A model generated the notes under the pieces. The model was given only the letters and a program-made list of their open reading frames with translations, ran no database searches and was not told the origin of the DNA. Position numbers and translations under genes: made by a program. From NCBI RefSeq assembly GCF_010725485.1, contig NZ_AP022598.1:5704001-5768000 (forward strand): 64,000 nucleotides of DNA, given 5' to 3'. Origin of the DNA: Mycolicibacterium parafortuitum. Its GTDB lineage: Bacteria; Actinomycetota; Actinomycetes; Mycobacteriales; Mycobacteriaceae. Shown here piece by piece: positions 28,343-37,435 of this stretch (the first letter of the stretch is position 1; each line of letters begins with the position of its first letter).

Positions 28343-29805
28343 CCGCGCCCGCACCGGTCCGGCACCTGATCGCCGGCCAGTGGCGGCAAGGCGCCGGTGA
28401 CGCGCTGCGCAGCGTCAACCCGGCCCGCCCTGCCGTCGTGGTCGCCGAAGGATCCGCGGCGCTCGCCGCGGACGTCGACACGGCCGTCGGTGCGGCCGCC
28501 GCGGCCGCTCGGTCGTGGGCCGCGCTGGGCGTGCATCAGCGCGGCGCGCTGCTGACCGCCGCCGCGGCGATCGTCGAGCGCAACGCCGAGACTTGGGGCC
28601 GCGAGCTCGCGACCGAGGAGGGCAAGACCCGCGCGGAGGGCGTCGGGGAGGTTCGCCGCGCCGCGCAGATCCTGCGCTACTACGGCAACGAGGGCGACCG
28701 GCAGGCCGGCGAGATCTACGCCTCACCCCGCGCCGGTGAGCAGATCCTGATCACCCGCAAACCGCTCGGTGTCGTCGGCGTGATCACGCCGTTCAATTTC
28801 CCGATCGCGATTCCGGCCTGGAAGATCGCCCCCGCGCTGGTCTACGGCAACACCGTGGTGTGGAAGCCGGCCAGCACCGTTCCGCTGCTGGCGATCCGGC
28901 TCGCCGAGGCGCTGACCGAGGCGGGGCTGCCGCCGGGAGTGCTGAACCTGTTGATCGGCGGCTCCGACGTCGGCGACGCGCTGGTGAACCACCCGGGGCT
29001 GGACGGGATCACGTTCACCGGGTCGACGACCGTGGGCCGCCGCATCGCGGCCGCGGCGGCCGCACGAGGGGTGCCCGCACAAGCCGAGATGGGCGGCAAG
29101 AACGCCGCGGTGGTGCTCGACGACGCCGATCTCGAGCTCGCCGTCGAACAGGTGATGCTCGGCGCGTTCCGGTCCACCGGCCAGAAGTGCACCGCCACTT
29201 CCCGGTTGATCGTCACCGCCGGGATCGCCGACGCGTTCTGCGATGCGCTGCTCGCGCAGGCGCAGGCGTTGCGGGTGGGCGACCCGGTCGACGACGCGAC
29301 CCAGATGGGTCCTGTGGTCAGCGATTCCGCGCAGCGGTCGATCACCGCGGGCATCGACACCGCGATGAGCCAGGGCGCCACGGTGCTGGCAGGGGGCCGG
29401 CCCTATCAGGACGGCCCGCTGGCGGACGGATACTTCGTCGCGCCGACGGTGCTGCAACTCGGGGCCGCACCGGCCGACGTGTGGACCGACGAACTGTTCG
29501 GCCCCGTGCTCGCGATCCGCCGCGCCGCCGACGCCGAGGAGGCCTTCGCGCTGGCCAACGACAGCGAATTCGGGCTGTCGGCAGCGGTTTTCACCCAGGA
29601 CATGACCCGCGCACTGGAGGCGGTGGAGCGCATCGACGTCGGCGTGCTGCATGTCAACTCGGAGTCCGCCGGGGCCGATCCGCACGTGCCGTTCGGCGGT
29701 GCGAAGAAGAGCGGACTGGGCCCCAAGGAGCAGGGCGGCGCCGCGCGGGAATTCTTCACCCACACCACCACGGTGTATCTGCGCGGCGGGAGGCCGGGGG
29801 CGTGA
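28339..29805 (+). CDS. gabD: Succinate/glutarate-semialdehyde dehydrogenase
   Basis: NAD(P)-dependent aldehyde dehydrogenase, 488 aa. Catalytic Cys284 (TGQKCTATS) and Glu250 (AEMGGKNA) are in place, with the oxyanion Asn in TPFNFP. The start is ATG 28339, overlapping the gcdH stop by four bases; the long upstream frame is antisense-free shadow sequence. The operon position makes glutarate semialdehyde (from 5-aminovalerate) or succinate semialdehyde (from GABA) the expected substrate. The AEMGGKNAAVVLDDADL type resembles 2,5-dioxovalerate/semialdehyde dehydrogenases, so the exact aldehyde is uncertain. Confidence 0.85.
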   Translation: MTAPAPVRHLIAGQWRQGAGDALRSVNPARPAVVVAEGSAALAADVDTAVGAAAAAARSWAALGVHQRGALLTAAAAIVERNAETWGRELATEEGKTRAEGVGEVRRAAQILRYYGNEGDRQAGEIYASPRAGEQILITRKPLGVVGVITPFNFPIAIPAWKIAPALVYGNTVVWKPASTVPLLAIRLAEALTEAGLPPGVLNLLIGGSDVGDALVNHPGLDGITFTGSTTVGRRIAAAAAARGVPAQAEMGGKNAAVVLDDADLELAVEQVMLGAFRSTGQKCTATSRLIVTAGIADAFCDALLAQAQALRVGDPVDDATQMGPVVSDSAQRSITAGIDTAMSQGATVLAGGRPYQDGPLADGYFVAPTVLQLGAAPADVWTDELFGPVLAIRRAADAEEAFALANDSEFGLSAAVFTQDMTRALEAVERIDVGVLHVNSESAGADPHVPFGGAKKSGLGPKEQGGAAREFFTHTTTVYLRGGRPGA

Positions 29806-30926
29806 CCGGCGCGCTCGACGGGGTGGTGGTCGTCGACTTCAGCCGGGTGCTGGCCGGGCCGTACGCGACGATGATGCTGGGAGACTTCGGCGCCGAGGTC
29901 ATCAAGGTCGAGCGTCCCGGCACCGGCGACGACACGCGTGCGTGGGGCCCGCCCTACGACGCGTCCGGCGTCGCGACCTATTTCAACGCCGTCAACCGCA
30001 ACAAGCGCTCGGTGGTACTGGACCTGGCGGATCCCGACGGACGTCGACAGGCCCGCGAATTGGTCGCGGGCGCCGACGTCGTCGTCGAGAACTTCCGGCC
30101 GGGCACGATGGAGAGGCTCGGCCTCGGCTACGACGACCTGCGCGCGGTTCGTCCCGACCTGATCTACTGTGCGATCACCGGTTTCGGGCGCGGCGGCGGT
30201 GCGGCCCTGCCCGGCTACGACCTGCTGGTGCAGGCCGTCGGAGGGCTGATGAGCGTGACCGGCAGCGAACCCGGTGACCCGACCAAGGCCGGCGTCGCAC
30301 TGGTGGACGTGCTGGCCGGACTGCATGCACTGTCCGGCATCTTGGCCGCACTGCATCATCGTGACCGCACCGGCGAGGGTCAGCGCGTCGACACCGATCT
30401 GATGTCGGTGCTGCTGTCCTCGATGGTCAATCAGGCGTCCGGCTTTCTCGGCGCGGGCGTGATTCCGGGCATGATGGGTAACCGTCATCCCAGTATCGCG
30501 CCGTATCAGACGTTCGACACCGCCGACCGGCCGATCGCCGTCGCGGTGGGCAACGACAAGCAGTTCCGGGCCTTCACCGCCGCGCTCGGGTTGGCCGAAC
30601 TCGCCGACGACCCGCGGTTCGTCACCAATCCCGCCCGCGTTGCTCATCGAGATGACCTGTGCGCGTTGCTGATACCGGCTTTGAAAGCCCACGGCGCAGA
30701 TCACTGGTATGCGCGGCTGAGCGCGGTCGGGGTGCCCGCCGGCCCGATCAACGATCTGGCGGAGGCGTTCGCGTTCGCCCGTGGACTGGGCATCGAGGCG
30801 ACGGTGGCCGTGCCGGGCAGTCCCGCTCCGCAGGTCGCCAACCCCGTCACGATGTCGGCGACCCCGGTCAGCTATCGCTGTGGCCCGCCGCCGCTCGGCG
30901 GCTGCGCAACAGACGAAAAGCCCTGA
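29802..30926 (+). CDS. Class III CoA-transferase (succinyl-CoA:glutarate CoA-transferase candidate)
   Basis: CaiB/BaiF family protein, 374 aa, starting at GTG 29802, which overlaps the preceding stop by four bases. Family landmarks are VVDFSRVLAGPYATMMLGD, VENFRPGTMERLGL and the catalytic-Asp region YDLLVQAVGGLMS. It should load CoA onto a dicarboxylate from a CoA donor. Next to glutaryl-CoA dehydrogenase it most likely activates glutarate. Its 3' end overlaps the convergent PucR gene by 59 bp, an unusually long convergent overlap. Confidence 0.87.
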   Translation: MTGALDGVVVVDFSRVLAGPYATMMLGDFGAEVIKVERPGTGDDTRAWGPPYDASGVATYFNAVNRNKRSVVLDLADPDGRRQARELVAGADVVVENFRPGTMERLGLGYDDLRAVRPDLIYCAITGFGRGGGAALPGYDLLVQAVGGLMSVTGSEPGDPTKAGVALVDVLAGLHALSGILAALHHRDRTGEGQRVDTDLMSVLLSSMVNQASGFLGAGVIPGMMGNRHPSIAPYQTFDTADRPIAVAVGNDKQFRAFTAALGLAELADDPRFVTNPARVAHRDDLCALLIPALKAHGADHWYARLSAVGVPAGPINDLAEAFAFARGLGIEATVAVPGSPAPQVANPVTMSATPVSYRCGPPPLGGCATDEKP

Positions 30927-32373
30927 CCGCCAACCACAGTTGCGTCCGCGAATCCACCGAGGCCAGATCGTCGCCGAGCAGCTGACCGATGCGGCGCATC
31001 CGGCTGCGCAGCGTGTGGCGGTGGATCCGCAACTCGGCCGCGGCCGCCTCCATCTGGCCGTTGTGCCGCAGGAACGCCGTAAGCGTGCCGACGAGATCCT
31101 CGTCGGCGTCCGCCAGCGGGTCCAATACCGAGGCAAGCAACCGCAATTCACCGGTGGTGCGGCCGTCGAGCAGTGCGGCCAGCGGTCCGAGATCGGCGTA
31201 CTCGGCGAACTGTCCGGCAGCCGTTTCCGCGGCGACCCGCGCCTGTTCCAGCCCTATGCCGATGTCGCCGATCGGTACCGGCCGGCTCGCTCCCCCACCG
31301 GGCGCATCCGGTCCACCGACCAGGGCGCGGATCTTGGCCCGGCTTCCGTCGGCGGGCAGCACGATGACGATCTCCCGGCCGGCCGCCGTCATCAGGTACG
31401 GTCCGGCGTCGGACAGCGGTCGGCCCAACTCCTCCTCGGCGGCCAGCAGCGGCCCGGTCCCGTGCAGGACGAGCACCACGACCTGTGCGCCGGGGGCGAA
31501 GCCGAAGTACCGGAGCAGGCTGTCGTCGACGGTCGCGCGGCCGCCGAGCAGTTCCCGCGTCACCGCCGCCCGCAGCCGCTGTTCGGCGTCCTGCACGCGC
31601 GCGGGTTTCTCCAGCGCGATCGAGATCAACGACACCGCGTGCGAGACAAGCAATCGCCCGGCGTCCGACAGCGGCCCCGTGGTGCGCACCACCAGGTGAC
31701 CGCGTAGCGCCTGAGCGGCGCGGAGCCGCTGGATCGTCAGCAGCGAGTCACCGGCGGGTGTGACCGCCGCGCCGCGTTCGCGCGCCGCCCCGGCCGCCTC
31801 CGACAGCGCCGAGATGACGTCGCCGTCTGCCGTTCCGCCCGCGGCGAGCTCGCGGCCGTCGGCGGCGACGGCCACCACCACCGCATCCAGGCAGTCGGCC
31901 AGCGCCGTGACCACCCCGGGGATGCCGCCTCGCAGCGTCGCGCGGGTCAATACCTCCTGCTGATCGACGACGCGCTGCACCGAACGCAGCTGATCGGCCT
32001 TGACCGCGTCGATGACGACACGCGAGATCGCGATGAACGGCGTCGCCGCCGGCACCCGCAGGATCGGCACGCCGTGCTCGTCGCCGGCGGTGAGCACACC
32101 GGCGGGCACGGCGCTCAGCGTGGTACCGGTGTCGACAGCCAGCGCGGCCGTCCCGGCATCGGCGAGGCGGGCGACGTACGCCGCCTGCGCGGCCGCGTCG
32201 GGACCGATGTTGATCCCGGTGGTCATGACCAGTTCCCCGCCGGCCAGATACGGTGTCGGATCGGCTAATTCGATCGCGTGCGCCCACGCGATCGGGCGGT
32301 CGGCGGCCTGAGTGCCTGCGACCAGTGCCAGACCGAGATCCTCGACCTGGCACAGCCGACGGGCGGTGATCAC
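30868..32373 (-). CDS. PucR-family transcriptional regulator
   Basis: A 501-aa regulator with an N-terminal PucR domain (first ~130 residues), a degenerate GGDEF-like middle and a C-terminal HTH_30 domain containing MEAAAAELRIHRHTLRSRM. PucR proteins control purine, amino-acid and amine catabolism. The GTG at 32373 overlaps the stop of the upstream gene by four bases (GTGA); a longer frame exists upstream but is shadow sequence. As the last gene of the pip-type operon it probably controls this cluster or the convergent glutarate operon. Confidence 0.86.
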   Translation of the reverse strand: MITARRLCQVEDLGLALVAGTQAADRPIAWAHAIELADPTPYLAGGELVMTTGINIGPDAAAQAAYVARLADAGTAALAVDTGTTLSAVPAGVLTAGDEHGVPILRVPAATPFIAISRVVIDAVKADQLRSVQRVVDQQEVLTRATLRGGIPGVVTALADCLDAVVVAVAADGRELAAGGTADGDVISALSEAAGAARERGAAVTPAGDSLLTIQRLRAAQALRGHLVVRTTGPLSDAGRLLVSHAVSLISIALEKPARVQDAEQRLRAAVTRELLGGRATVDDSLLRYFGFAPGAQVVVLVLHGTGPLLAAEEELGRPLSDAGPYLMTAAGREIVIVLPADGSRAKIRALVGGPDAPGGGASRPVPIGDIGIGLEQARVAAETAAGQFAEYADLGPLAALLDGRTTGELRLLASVLDPLADADEDLVGTLTAFLRHNGQMEAAAAELRIHRHTLRSRMRRIGQLLGDDLASVDSRTQLWLAVRAFRLLRSRRAAAGHSDS

Positions 32374-33176
32374 CCCTGTGACGCTACCGCGCCGGCTTGC
32401 TCCCGCGCGCGCTCCGCGGCCGTCACAAACGCGTCGAACAGCCTCATCCGGTCGTCTACCGGGCCGTCCTCGTCCTCGGGATGCCACTGCACACCGAGAT
32501 AGAACTTCTCGGGATCCTCGATGCCCTCGGTGATCCCGTCGAGCGCCCGCGCCGCGACCACCAGGCCCTCGCCCAGTCGGTCGACAGCCTGATGATGCCC
32601 GTTGCGGCCGGTCACCCGATCGGTGCCCAGGATCGACGCCAGCCGCGTCCCTGGAATGACGTCGATCGGTTCGTCGACGAACACCGGCTCCCCCGGTCCG
32701 CCGTGATGCAGCGTGAAGTCGGCGATGTCGGGGATCAGGGTGCCGCCGCGGGCGACGTTGAGCAGCTGCGAGCCGCGGCAGATACCGAAGACGGGTCGGC
32801 CGGCGGCCTCGGCCGCGGCGATCGCGGCGAACGCATCGTGGTCGGCGCGCATATCGACGCCGTATGCATTCGGGATGGGGGCGCCCAGGTTGTAGCAGGA
32901 GCCGTCGACGTCTCCACCCCCGAGCAACAGCAGACCGTCGAAATCCGCTGCGGCAGAGGGATCCTGCAGCGCGGTGGTGGTGTCCCACAGCTCATAGGTG
33001 GCGCCGAGCTCGGTCAGCGTCGCCAGCGCGACCCGGGTGAACCGCGTGACCAGCCCCGCGTCGTGTTCGTCGATGCCGGGGAAGTTCAGCGACGCCAGCA
33101 CACACACGTGAGCACGCGGTGACGGCGGCGCGGGCAGGTTCGGGATGACGTCGTCACGACGTACCCGAATGGTCAT
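32370..33176 (-). CDS. Gamma-glutamyl hydrolase, class I glutamine amidotransferase-like (PuuD-like) 1
   Basis: A 268-aa protein with the class I GATase-like fold. Nucleophile Cys lies in FGICRGSQLLN and the catalytic His-Glu pair in GVQWHPED. This is the layout of gamma-glutamyl-GABA hydrolase (PuuD), which releases glutamate and a free amino acid. An AAAGGA motif lies six bases before ATG 33176. It follows a second homologue directly. In this cluster its substrate is likely gamma-glutamyl-GABA or gamma-glutamyl-5-aminovalerate made with the help of the upstream ligase. Confidence 0.85.
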   Translation of the reverse strand: MTIRVRRDDVIPNLPAPPSPRAHVCVLASLNFPGIDEHDAGLVTRFTRVALATLTELGATYELWDTTTALQDPSAAADFDGLLLLGGGDVDGSCYNLGAPIPNAYGVDMRADHDAFAAIAAAEAAGRPVFGICRGSQLLNVARGGTLIPDIADFTLHHGGPGEPVFVDEPIDVIPGTRLASILGTDRVTGRNGHHQAVDRLGEGLVVAARALDGITEGIEDPEKFYLGVQWHPEDEDGPVDDRMRLFDAFVTAAERAREQAGAVASQG

Positions 33177-33886
33177 CGCGATTCCTTTCTCTTGCGGGCC
33201 CTGTCGACCAGATCGGCGAACAGCGCGGCATCGGTGTCGGAGGTGGCATGCCTGTCCTCGGGGTGCCACTGGACCGCCACGAGGTCGGCATGGCGGTGTT
33301 CGACCGCCTCGATGACCCCGTCCGCGGCCAGCCCGCACACGACCAGGCCGGGGGCCAGCCTATCGATGGCCTGGTGATGGTAGGACGACACGTCGATGGT
33401 CTGGACGCCGACGATCGCGTGCAGCCGGGATCCGCGCTTGACGTGCACCGGGTGCACGGCGTTGTGATGCGCGGTGTCCGTCTCGACGACGTGTTGGACC
33501 AGGGTGCCGCCGAGCGCGACGTTGAGGATCTGCATACCCCGGCAGATCACCAGCGCGGGCAGGTCCTGGTCGATCACCGCGCGGGTGACCCCGAGGTCGA
33601 ACTCGTCCTGGAACTCGACGACCCCGGAGGTCTCCGGCACCGGTGTCGCGCCGTAGCGGCCCGGATCGACGTCGGCGCCGCCGGGCAGCAGCACACCATC
33701 GAAACGGGCGATTCTGCCCGGCATCTCTGCCAGCGGATCGGCAGCGGGCCCGTGCAGGACCACCGGCTCGCCGCCGGCGGCCCACACGGCCTCGCAGATC
33801 GCCTCGGCGGCCAGCGTCGCCGAGAAGCGCAGGATCGGCACCTGCTCCGCCCGGCGTCCGATCACCGCGACCAGCGGTCTGACCAC
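33173..33886 (-). CDS. Gamma-glutamyl hydrolase, class I glutamine amidotransferase-like (PuuD-like) 2
   Basis: A 237-aa paralogue of the next gene, with nucleophile Cys in VICRGMQILN and AVQWHPEDRH near the C-terminus. The GTG start immediately follows the TGA of the upstream gene, and its own stop overlaps the next ATG by four bases. The two copies differ over most of their length, so this is not a recent duplication; they may handle gamma-glutamyl intermediates of different chain length (C4 versus C5). Confidence 0.84.
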   Translation of the reverse strand: MVRPLVAVIGRRAEQVPILRFSATLAAEAICEAVWAAGGEPVVLHGPAADPLAEMPGRIARFDGVLLPGGADVDPGRYGATPVPETSGVVEFQDEFDLGVTRAVIDQDLPALVICRGMQILNVALGGTLVQHVVETDTAHHNAVHPVHVKRGSRLHAIVGVQTIDVSSYHHQAIDRLAPGLVVCGLAADGVIEAVEHRHADLVAVQWHPEDRHATSDTDAALFADLVDRARKRKESR

Positions 33887-34603
33887 TCAGTCCCCCGCGA
33901 ACGGGTAGTCGAGGGTCGGCAGCCACTGCTCCCACACCTTGCGCAGGCGCCCCGATTTGATCAGCCGGCCCAGCGCCCCGTCGATCTCGGCAAGAGTGTC
34001 GGGCCGGTCCTTGGACACCGCGATACCCCAACGGTTTCCGGTCTGCACCGTGAAGGCCAACTCGTAGTCCGGATGGGTGGCGCCCAGCGGCACGAACACG
34101 ACGTCATCGTCGACCACCGCGTCGACCTCGCCGGCCAGCAGCGCCGCCAGCATGTCGGCGTACACGTCGTCGGAGCCGGCGCCGAACGCCACCGGCTGCG
34201 CACCGGTGAACGTCTGCGCCAGCGCCATATTGGTGCTGTTCTCGATCGCGGCGACCTTGCGGCCGACGAGATCCTCGGGTGACGAGATCCCGGACCCGCG
34301 GCGCACCAGCACACCTTCGTGGAAGATCGCATACGGCCGGGTGAAGTCGACCTGCGCCTGCCGTTCGGCGGTGATCCCCTGCCCGCACAGCACCGCGTCC
34401 GCGTCGCCGCGCTGGACCGCCGGGATCATGTCGACCCACGGCACCCTCACCCACTCGACGGGCCGGCCGAGCTCGGCTCCCAGGATCTCGGCGACGCCGG
34501 GTTCATAGCCCTGCCGACCGTCCTCCGGGGTCCACAGCGTGAACAGCGGCGGTGCCTCGGCGTCCAGGCAGGCCAGCCGCAGCGGGTCCGATGCCCCGGT
34601 CAC
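33887..34603 (-). CDS. Solute-binding family 3-like protein lacking a signal peptide
   Basis: A 238-aa protein of the bacterial extracellular solute-binding family 3 fold. Landmarks are WTPEDGRQGYEPGVAEILG, DAVLCGQGITAERQAQVDFT and GTVHP-like late strands with AGEVDAVVDDD. The GTG at 34603 overlaps the stop of the glutamine-synthetase-like gene (GTGA), and the N-terminus VTGASDPLRLACLDAE has neither leader nor lipobox. Longer in-frame starts also give no leader. No permease or ATPase gene is nearby. It may therefore be a cytoplasmic ligand-binding or enzymatic derivative (cyclohexadienyl-dehydratase-like proteins share this fold). Function unknown. Confidence 0.75.
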   Translation of the reverse strand: MTGASDPLRLACLDAEAPPLFTLWTPEDGRQGYEPGVAEILGAELGRPVEWVRVPWVDMIPAVQRGDADAVLCGQGITAERQAQVDFTRPYAIFHEGVLVRRGSGISSPEDLVGRKVAAIENSTNMALAQTFTGAQPVAFGAGSDDVYADMLAALLAGEVDAVVDDDVVFVPLGATHPDYELAFTVQTGNRWGIAVSKDRPDTLAEIDGALGRLIKSGRLRKVWEQWLPTLDYPFAGD

Positions 34604-35985
34604 GGCGTGTCGTTCCAATACATCTCGCGCTCCCATTCGGTGACGTGTCCACAGAAACGAGCCCACTCGTCGGCGTGATAGTCGACGAGTAGCGACGACA
34701 GTTCCGGTCCCAGAGCCTGATTGAGCACCTCGTCGGCACGGAACGCCCCGATCGCCTCGCCGAGGGTCAGCGGCAACGCCGGGAAGCGCCCGTCGATCGG
34801 AGCGTCGTAGGACGACCCCTGCGTCGGCTGACCGGGATCGGTCGCATTCTTCATCCCGTCCTCGCAGGCGGCGAGGATCACCGCGTGCGACAGATACGGG
34901 TTCACCGCGGCGTCGGGCAGCTTGTACTCCAGTCGCCCGACCGTCGACAGCCGGACGGTGCAGGTCTTGTTGTCCAGGCCCCAGTTGATCCGCGACGGCG
35001 CGAACTGGCCTGCGTCCCAATACCGTTTGTACGAGTTCACGGTGGAGCCGTTGATCAGCATGGCACCGGCGGAGTGGGCGAGCAGCCCGCCGAGCGCGTG
35101 CTTGCCCAGTTCGGACAGGTGCAGTTCGGTGCGGCCGGGTTCTGCCAGCACGTTGACGTCGTCGCGCCACAGGCTGAAGTTGTGATGGCAGCCGTTGCCC
35201 ATCATCCCGGTGGCCGGTTTGGGCATGAAACTGGCCTCGATGCCGAGTTCGCGGGCGACCTGCCTGCAGATCTGCCGGTAGGTGGTCAGCCGGTCTGCGG
35301 TCAGGTCGGCCCGGTCGTACATGAAGTTCAGTTCGACCTGGAACTCGTCCTCGTAGTCGCCTTCGATCATGTCGAGGCCGAGCGCCTGCGCGTACTCGAT
35401 GACCTTCTTGACGATCGGGCGATTCCGCTCGAGATGCTCGATGTGATAGGCCGGGCTGGATCCGGGACGGAACTGGGCTTCGAGTCCCTCGCCCCGCCAG
35501 GTCATCTCGGGTTCGCAGCCGGTGCGCAACTCCAGGCCCGTGCGGTCGGCGAATCCGGTCAGCATCCGGCGCAGCAATCCACGTGTGTCACATGCGAATT
35601 CGGCGCCGGCCCGCTCCAGAAGGTGGTCGGGCTCGTAGAGCCGGCAGAACACCCGCGCGAAGCTGGTGTCCCACGGCAGAACCGCGAACGTGTCGAGATC
35701 CGGGACCGCTGTGTATTCCGGAGCGTTCACCCCTCCGGCCAGAAGCACACCTTCCCGGGTCCCCTGCAGGTTCGCGACCGCGGTCTGGTGCTGCTGCACT
35801 CCGCGGATCGCCAGACGCTCGAAGTGTTTCGCGGGTGCGACCTTGCCGACCACCCGGCCGGTGATGGTGATCGCCTGGAAGTACACGTATTCGACGCCGC
35901 GCTCGGCGATCACCGACAGTGCTTCGGCGAGCTCCGGGCTGGATGCGTTGGCCTCGCGGTGCAGGTCGAGGGGTGTGATGGTCAT
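34600..35985 (-). CDS. Glutamine synthetase-like gamma-glutamyl-amine ligase (MorC-type)
   Basis: A 461-aa glutamine-synthetase-fold enzyme. The ATP/metal-binding segments GCEPEMTW, DEFQVELNF and NGCHHNFSLW, and the glutamate-binding INWGLDNKTCTVRL are recognisable. It is close to the family of PuuA-like ligases and to the glutamine-synthetase-like gene that follows CYP151 and ferredoxin in mycobacterial piperidine/morpholine (pip/mor) operons. Predicted role: ATP-dependent glutamylation of the amine or amino-aldehyde-derived intermediate. It lies six bases after the ferredoxin stop and overlaps the next gene by four bases. Confidence 0.87.
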   Translation of the reverse strand: MTITPLDLHREANASSPELAEALSVIAERGVEYVYFQAITITGRVVGKVAPAKHFERLAIRGVQQHQTAVANLQGTREGVLLAGGVNAPEYTAVPDLDTFAVLPWDTSFARVFCRLYEPDHLLERAGAEFACDTRGLLRRMLTGFADRTGLELRTGCEPEMTWRGEGLEAQFRPGSSPAYHIEHLERNRPIVKKVIEYAQALGLDMIEGDYEDEFQVELNFMYDRADLTADRLTTYRQICRQVARELGIEASFMPKPATGMMGNGCHHNFSLWRDDVNVLAEPGRTELHLSELGKHALGGLLAHSAGAMLINGSTVNSYKRYWDAGQFAPSRINWGLDNKTCTVRLSTVGRLEYKLPDAAVNPYLSHAVILAACEDGMKNATDPGQPTQGSSYDAPIDGRFPALPLTLGEAIGAFRADEVLNQALGPELSSLLVDYHADEWARFCGHVTEWEREMYWNDTP

Positions 35986-35991
35986 CGCCGC

Positions 35992-36180
35992 TCAGTCCTT
36001 GATGAAGATGGCCTGGGCGGGGCAGACGTCGGCGGCGTCCTCGATGTAGCCGCGCTCCGAATCATCGGGATTCCCGTCGTATTCCAGATGTCCGTCGTCG
36101 TTGAGCCAGAAGACGGCGGGGGCGGCGATGGCACACTGGCCGTGGTCCTGACATTTCGTGAGATCTACGGTGACGTGCAT
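35992..36180 (-). CDS. [3Fe-4S] ferredoxin for CYP151 (MorB-type)
   Basis: A 62-aa ferredoxin. The cluster ligands are C10, C16 and C53 in the pattern CQDHGQC...CPAQA; position 13, Cys in 4Fe-4S proteins, is His, which is the mark of mycobacterial 3Fe-4S P450 redox partners. It should pass electrons to the P450 encoded 14 bp upstream. An AAAGGA motif precedes ATG 36180; the long upstream frame overlaps the P450 gene and is shadow. No ferredoxin reductase gene is present in the window, so a housekeeping reductase is probably used. Confidence 0.9.
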   Translation of the reverse strand: MHVTVDLTKCQDHGQCAIAAPAVFWLNDDGHLEYDGNPDDSERGYIEDAADVCPAQAIFIKD

Positions 36181-36194
36181 GTTCGGCGTTCCTT

Positions 36195-37397
36195 TCAGGG
36201 GGCGGGCGTGAAGCCGATGGGCAGCGTGATCGGACCTGTGTTGCCCGAATCGGGCAACCAGGTCGCACCGGGCAGTTGGTGAGGGTCGCGCAGTCGGCGA
36301 GCCAGCAGTGGCAGTGCCTCGCTCATGTCCGAGCGGGCCACGAAGTGACCGAGGCAGTGATGCGCTCCGCCACCGAATCCGAAGTGCGGCTTGCGTTCCG
36401 CGGTGATGTCGAAGCCCGGTTCGAACACCCGGGGGTCGGTGCCCGCGGACTCGCTGTAGAGATGAACCGTGGTGCCCGCGGTCAGCATGACGCCCTCGTA
36501 CTCGAAGTCCTCCAGCACCTCGCGGGTCACCCACCGCACCGTCGGGTTCACCCGCATCACCTCCTCGACGGCCTTGCCGCCGAGGTCGGGCCGCTCGGCG
36601 AGCAGGCGCCACTGATCGGGATGCTTCATGAAGCTCTGCATCGCCAGGCCGAGCTGGTTTCGGGTGGTGTCGAAACCGCCGAAGATCAACAGCACCATGG
36701 CATCTCGCAGTTCGGTGTCCGACAGCCGTCCATCCTCGGGGCGCGATGCGTTGACCAGCGTCGTGACGAAGTCGTCGCGCGGGTTGGCCTGACGGTCAGC
36801 GATCAGCTCGTCGCAGTACGCGTACAGCGTGGCCAGCGCCGCCTCGATCTTGGGCAGGTCCTCCTTGATCGTGATCCCGAGCGCGAGCCCGATCGTCGAG
36901 GACTCGGTGGAGATCACCTTCCACTCACTCTCGGGGATACCGAGCATGATCGCGATGACGCGGGCCGCATACGGTTCGGCGAACTCGCTGACGAACTCGC
37001 AGCGGTCCGGTTCGGCGAAATTGTCGATCAACTCCGTGGCCAGCGCCTGGAACCGCGGCACCAGGCCACCGATCAGCTTGTTGGAGAAGGCCGGATTCAT
37101 GAGCCTGCGCAGCCGGTGGTGCTCCTCGCCCTCCTTGTTGAGGATCCAGCTGGCGAACCACTGGGCGAACGGCCCCTCGGTGACGCCGTTGTGTGCCGGC
37201 CACGCCGCGCTGCCCTGGCGCAGCTTCGGATGCTTGAGCAGCCGGTTGACCTGCTCGTACCGCAGCACCGCCAGGCCGTATTCGGTGGTCGCGTACCAGC
37301 TGAGCTCCCTCGCCGCATGCACCTGCTCCGAGGTGATCGAAAACGACGGATCCGACACCCGGAAGCTCGGAACAGAGCCGAGCGTGGTCGACGTCAT
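36195..37397 (-). CDS. pipA: Cytochrome P450, CYP151-type secondary amine hydroxylase
   Basis: A 400-aa P450. The I-helix motif is FGGFDTTRN (239-247), the ExxR motif EVMR (279-282), and the heme-binding loop FGFGGGAHHCLG has Cys348. Followed by 3Fe-4S ferredoxin and glutamine-synthetase-like genes and preceded by a GntR regulator, it matches the known mycobacterial pip/mor arrangement in which CYP151 hydroxylates piperidine, pyrrolidine or morpholine next to nitrogen, triggering ring opening to an amino-aldehyde. GGAG lies upstream of the ATG, and a good sigma-A-like promoter is at 37436-37464. Assignment to CYP151 rests on motifs plus context. Confidence 0.88.
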   Translation of the reverse strand: MTSTTLGSVPSFRVSDPSFSITSEQVHAARELSWYATTEYGLAVLRYEQVNRLLKHPKLRQGSAAWPAHNGVTEGPFAQWFASWILNKEGEEHHRLRRLMNPAFSNKLIGGLVPRFQALATELIDNFAEPDRCEFVSEFAEPYAARVIAIMLGIPESEWKVISTESSTIGLALGITIKEDLPKIEAALATLYAYCDELIADRQANPRDDFVTTLVNASRPEDGRLSDTELRDAMVLLIFGGFDTTRNQLGLAMQSFMKHPDQWRLLAERPDLGGKAVEEVMRVNPTVRWVTREVLEDFEYEGVMLTAGTTVHLYSESAGTDPRVFEPGFDITAERKPHFGFGGGAHHCLGHFVARSDMSEALPLLARRLRDPHQLPGATWLPDSGNTGPITLPIGFTPAP

Positions 37398-37435
37398 CAG
37401 TGCTACCTCCGAGAGAGCGACCTAACAGTGCCTAA

